6,080 bases of DNA, from assembly GCA_026225435.1 (NCBI GenBank), contig JAMFST010000365.1:1-6080 (forward strand). The letters run 5' to 3'. The notes below the pieces were generated by a model. That model saw nothing but the letters and a program-made list of their open reading frames with translations, had not been told where the DNA came from and did not search any database. The stretch's first letter is position 1. Each line of letters opens with the position of its first letter. The DNA is from Labilithrix luteola. Lineage in GTDB: Bacteria; Myxococcota_A; Polyangia; Polyangiales; Polyangiaceae. The position numbers were made by a program, and so were the translations under genes. Of the stretch, positions 4,972-6,080 are shown in pieces.

Positions 4972-5559
4972 ATGAACAAGCCGCTCGCCTCAGCCCTCGT
5001 GCTCCTCCTCTGCGTACCGGCGGCCGTCAGCTTCGCCGACAACCACCGCGCCGCTCGCCCCGCCAGCCCGCCGCGTCCGACCTCCGTGCCGCGCACCGTC
5101 GGCGTGCAGAGCGTCCAGCATCCCGGCCAGCCGGTGCACCCGCAGAACAACCCGCAGCACCAGGTCGTCATTCACAACGCGCAGACCAACCGCGACGAGC
5201 GTCACCCGGTGGTCAACGATCACCGCCCGGCGCACGTCATCGATCGCGATCCGCACCTGCGCGTCGTCGCCCGCGGCTATCACCCGCGCCAGGACTGGGG
5301 GCGCTTCCACCCGGCGCCGGGAGCCTGGTTCCACACCTGGGGCATCGGCGGCTGGGACAACGTCGGCACCGTCACCTGCGAGGCGGTCAACGAGTCGACC
5401 GGCGCGCTCTACCCGGTGTCCCAAGATCGCGACGCGCGCGGCTGGGACGACGGGACGGTCGACTCGGTGCTCGATGCCGCGCTCGACGACTGCAACGACG
5501 AGGCCGGTGGCGCTCAGTGCGGACCCGCGACACCTTCCTGTTCGTTCCAGGCATACTGA
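4972..5559 (+). CDS. Secreted His/Pro-rich protein with Cys-containing C-terminal domain
   Basis: A 195-residue protein that I cannot assign to a family with confidence. The signal peptide is clear: NK, a hydrophobic core (LASALVLLLCVP), and SFA before D23, a type I cleavage site after A22. Residues 23-107 are probably disordered and rich in Pro, Arg, Gln, Asn and His. About a dozen His lie between 25 and 121 (among them 25, 50, 56, 63, 68, 78, 84, 88, 95, 104, 113 and 121), which could bind metal. Residues 108-195 look folded: aromatic-rich WGRFHPAPGAWFHTWGIGGW, then four Cys (C136, C174, C183, C190). The pattern C-x2-VN-x2-TG...AL-x2-C...C...C is loosely like the DUF4189 family of small secreted proteins (weak impression). 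The export signal implies periplasmic or extracellular disulfides. The ATG at 4972 is preferred over longer starts because it places the signal peptide at the N-terminus. The GNAT gene follows after 4 nt. Confidence 0.78.
   Translation: MNKPLASALVLLLCVPAAVSFADNHRAARPASPPRPTSVPRTVGVQSVQHPGQPVHPQNNPQHQVVIHNAQTNRDERHPVVNDHRPAHVIDRDPHLRVVARGYHPRQDWGRFHPAPGAWFHTWGIGGWDNVGTVTCEAVNESTGALYPVSQDRDARGWDDGTVDSVLDAALDDCNDEAGGAQCGPATPSCSFQAY
5552..5557 (+). promoter_or_regulatory. Possible -10 (CATACT) upstream of the GNAT gene
   Basis: CATACT matches TATAAT at 4 of 6 positions and ends 6 nt before the ATG at 5564. GCGACA (5527-5532, 4 of 6 to TTGACA) lies 19 bp upstream, a long spacer. It overlaps the end of the preceding coding region, so it could also be chance, with the GNAT gene read on the upstream transcript. 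Confidence 0.25.
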
Positions 5560-5563
5560 TGGG

Positions 5564-6080
5564 ATGACCGTCGCGGGGGAGCGCGTGCTCGATCTGGTCG
5601 TGTGGCACAGCCTCGGCGGTGCACACGCCGGTCTCGCCCGCGCCAACGCAATGGCCCGGCGCTACCTGCCCGACGTCGCGCCCTTCGCCGACGTCCCCGA
5701 TCCGTCGCCGGCGAGCTTGCAAGCGCTCGCCGCGCTGATCGAGCCGGGAGAGGCGGCGGTCATCATGCGCACGCCCGCGCTGCCGCACGAGGTGCCGGCG
5801 GTGGAGATGACGTCGATGGGGATGCTGCGGCAGATGGTGGCGCGGAGCCCTCCGCCGTCTGCCGATCGCGACGGTATCGTCCTGCTCACGCGCGACGACG
5901 TGCCGGAGGTGCGCGCGCTCACGGCGCTGACCAACCCCGGCCCGTTCGAGGCGCGCACCTTGGAGCTCGGGCACTTCTACGGGATGCGGGTCGACGGGAA
6001 GCTGATCGCGATGGCGGGCGAGCGGATGAAGCCTCCGGGGTTCACCGAGATCAGCGCGGTCTGCACCCACCCCGACCACC
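5564..6080 (+). CDS. GNAT family N-acetyltransferase (3' end beyond window)
   Basis: 172 codons are visible and the frame runs off the right edge without a stop. The N-terminal half (1-95) is a variable domain with ARRYLPDVAPFADV at 31-44. The segment IVLLTRDDVPEVRALTALTNPGPF (105-128) leads into ELGHFYGMRVDGKLIAMAGER (134-154), the central GNAT beta strands, and ISAVCTHPDH (163-172). This last string is the strand before the acetyl-CoA pyrophosphate loop, whose RGxG motif should come immediately after the window ends. The pattern fits the FR47-like GNAT subgroup, which transfers acetyl from acetyl-CoA to an unknown amine. The ATG at 5564 lies 4 nt after the preceding stop, suggesting translational coupling or a shared transcript, although the preceding protein is secreted and this one is cytoplasmic. 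No good Shine-Dalgarno is visible, and GATGGG is too close to the ATG. Confidence 0.85.
   Translation, partial: MTVAGERVLDLVVWHSLGGAHAGLARANAMARRYLPDVAPFADVPDPSPASLQALAALIEPGEAAVIMRTPALPHEVPAVEMTSMGMLRQMVARSPPPSADRDGIVLLTRDDVPEVRALTALTNPGPFEARTLELGHFYGMRVDGKLIAMAGERMKPPGFTEISAVCTHPDH

Noticed and set aside
5387..6079. Minus-strand frame opposite the GNAT gene
   Set aside because: The plus strand gives a recognisable GNAT protein; the minus frame is Arg/His-rich without motifs.
1..6080. CRISPR arrays, tRNA or rRNA genes, insertion sequences, defence or toxin-antitoxin systems
   Set aside because: I looked for spaced direct repeats, tRNA-like cloverleafs, transposase-like proteins and paired small ORFs, and saw none that could be supported.

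Overview
The window is a very GC-rich, densely packed bacterial segment with strong G/C preference at third codon positions. A lipoprotein with a long Asp/Ala/Ser/Thr linker just after its lipidated Cys, and a tiny Cys-plus-transmembrane-plus-Arg protein, suggest a myxobacterium-like member of Myxococcota (Polyangia-type). That placement is inferred from protein style; no marker gene is present. I see no rRNA, tRNA, CRISPR, transposase or phage gene.

Layout, left to right. (1) 1-25 (-): eight codons of a possible divergent gene. (2) 50-124: a clear sigma70-type promoter whose -10 lies at the centre of a 29-bp dyad, followed by a canonical Shine-Dalgarno. (3) 125-703 (+): isochorismatase-like hydrolase with Val at the usual catalytic Cys position. 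(4) 708-1583 (-): NAD-type short-chain dehydrogenase with a 44-residue C-terminal extension. It is convergent with gene 3, and a small hairpin contains both stop codons. (5) 1647-3170 (+): thiolase-like protein of the TLP1 type, divergent from the SDR. (6) 3181-4287 (+): large exported lipoprotein. (7) 4342-4674 (+): ClpS adaptor. (8) 4676-4834 (-): a 52-residue membrane/lipoprotein, convergent with clpS with one base between the stop codons. (9) 4972-5559 (+): secreted His/Pro-rich protein with a Cys-containing C-terminal domain. (10) 5564-6080 (+): GNAT acetyltransferase, cut by the window edge.

This is not a single recognisable pathway. The SDR and TLP1-like pair share a 63-bp divergent promoter region and plausibly act on acyl-CoA or lipid-type substrates (inference). 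clpS belongs to N-degron proteolysis and has no clpA beside it. Genes 6, 8 and 9 are cell-envelope or secreted proteins.

Three features stand out. First, six of the eight complete or near-complete genes lack a convincing Shine-Dalgarno but have a -10-like hexamer (TANNNT, or the near matches GATACT and CATACT) ending 6-9 nt before the ATG. This suggests leaderless or near-leaderless transcripts, whereas gene 3 has a classical leadered promoter. Second, the dyad operator at 62-90 probably controls gene 3 and perhaps the divergent gene. Third, three neighbouring enzymes (genes 3, 4 and 5) each lack a textbook active-site residue. I found no convincing multi-gene novel defence or biosynthetic system; the best leads are the regulatory architecture and the two small or secreted proteins.
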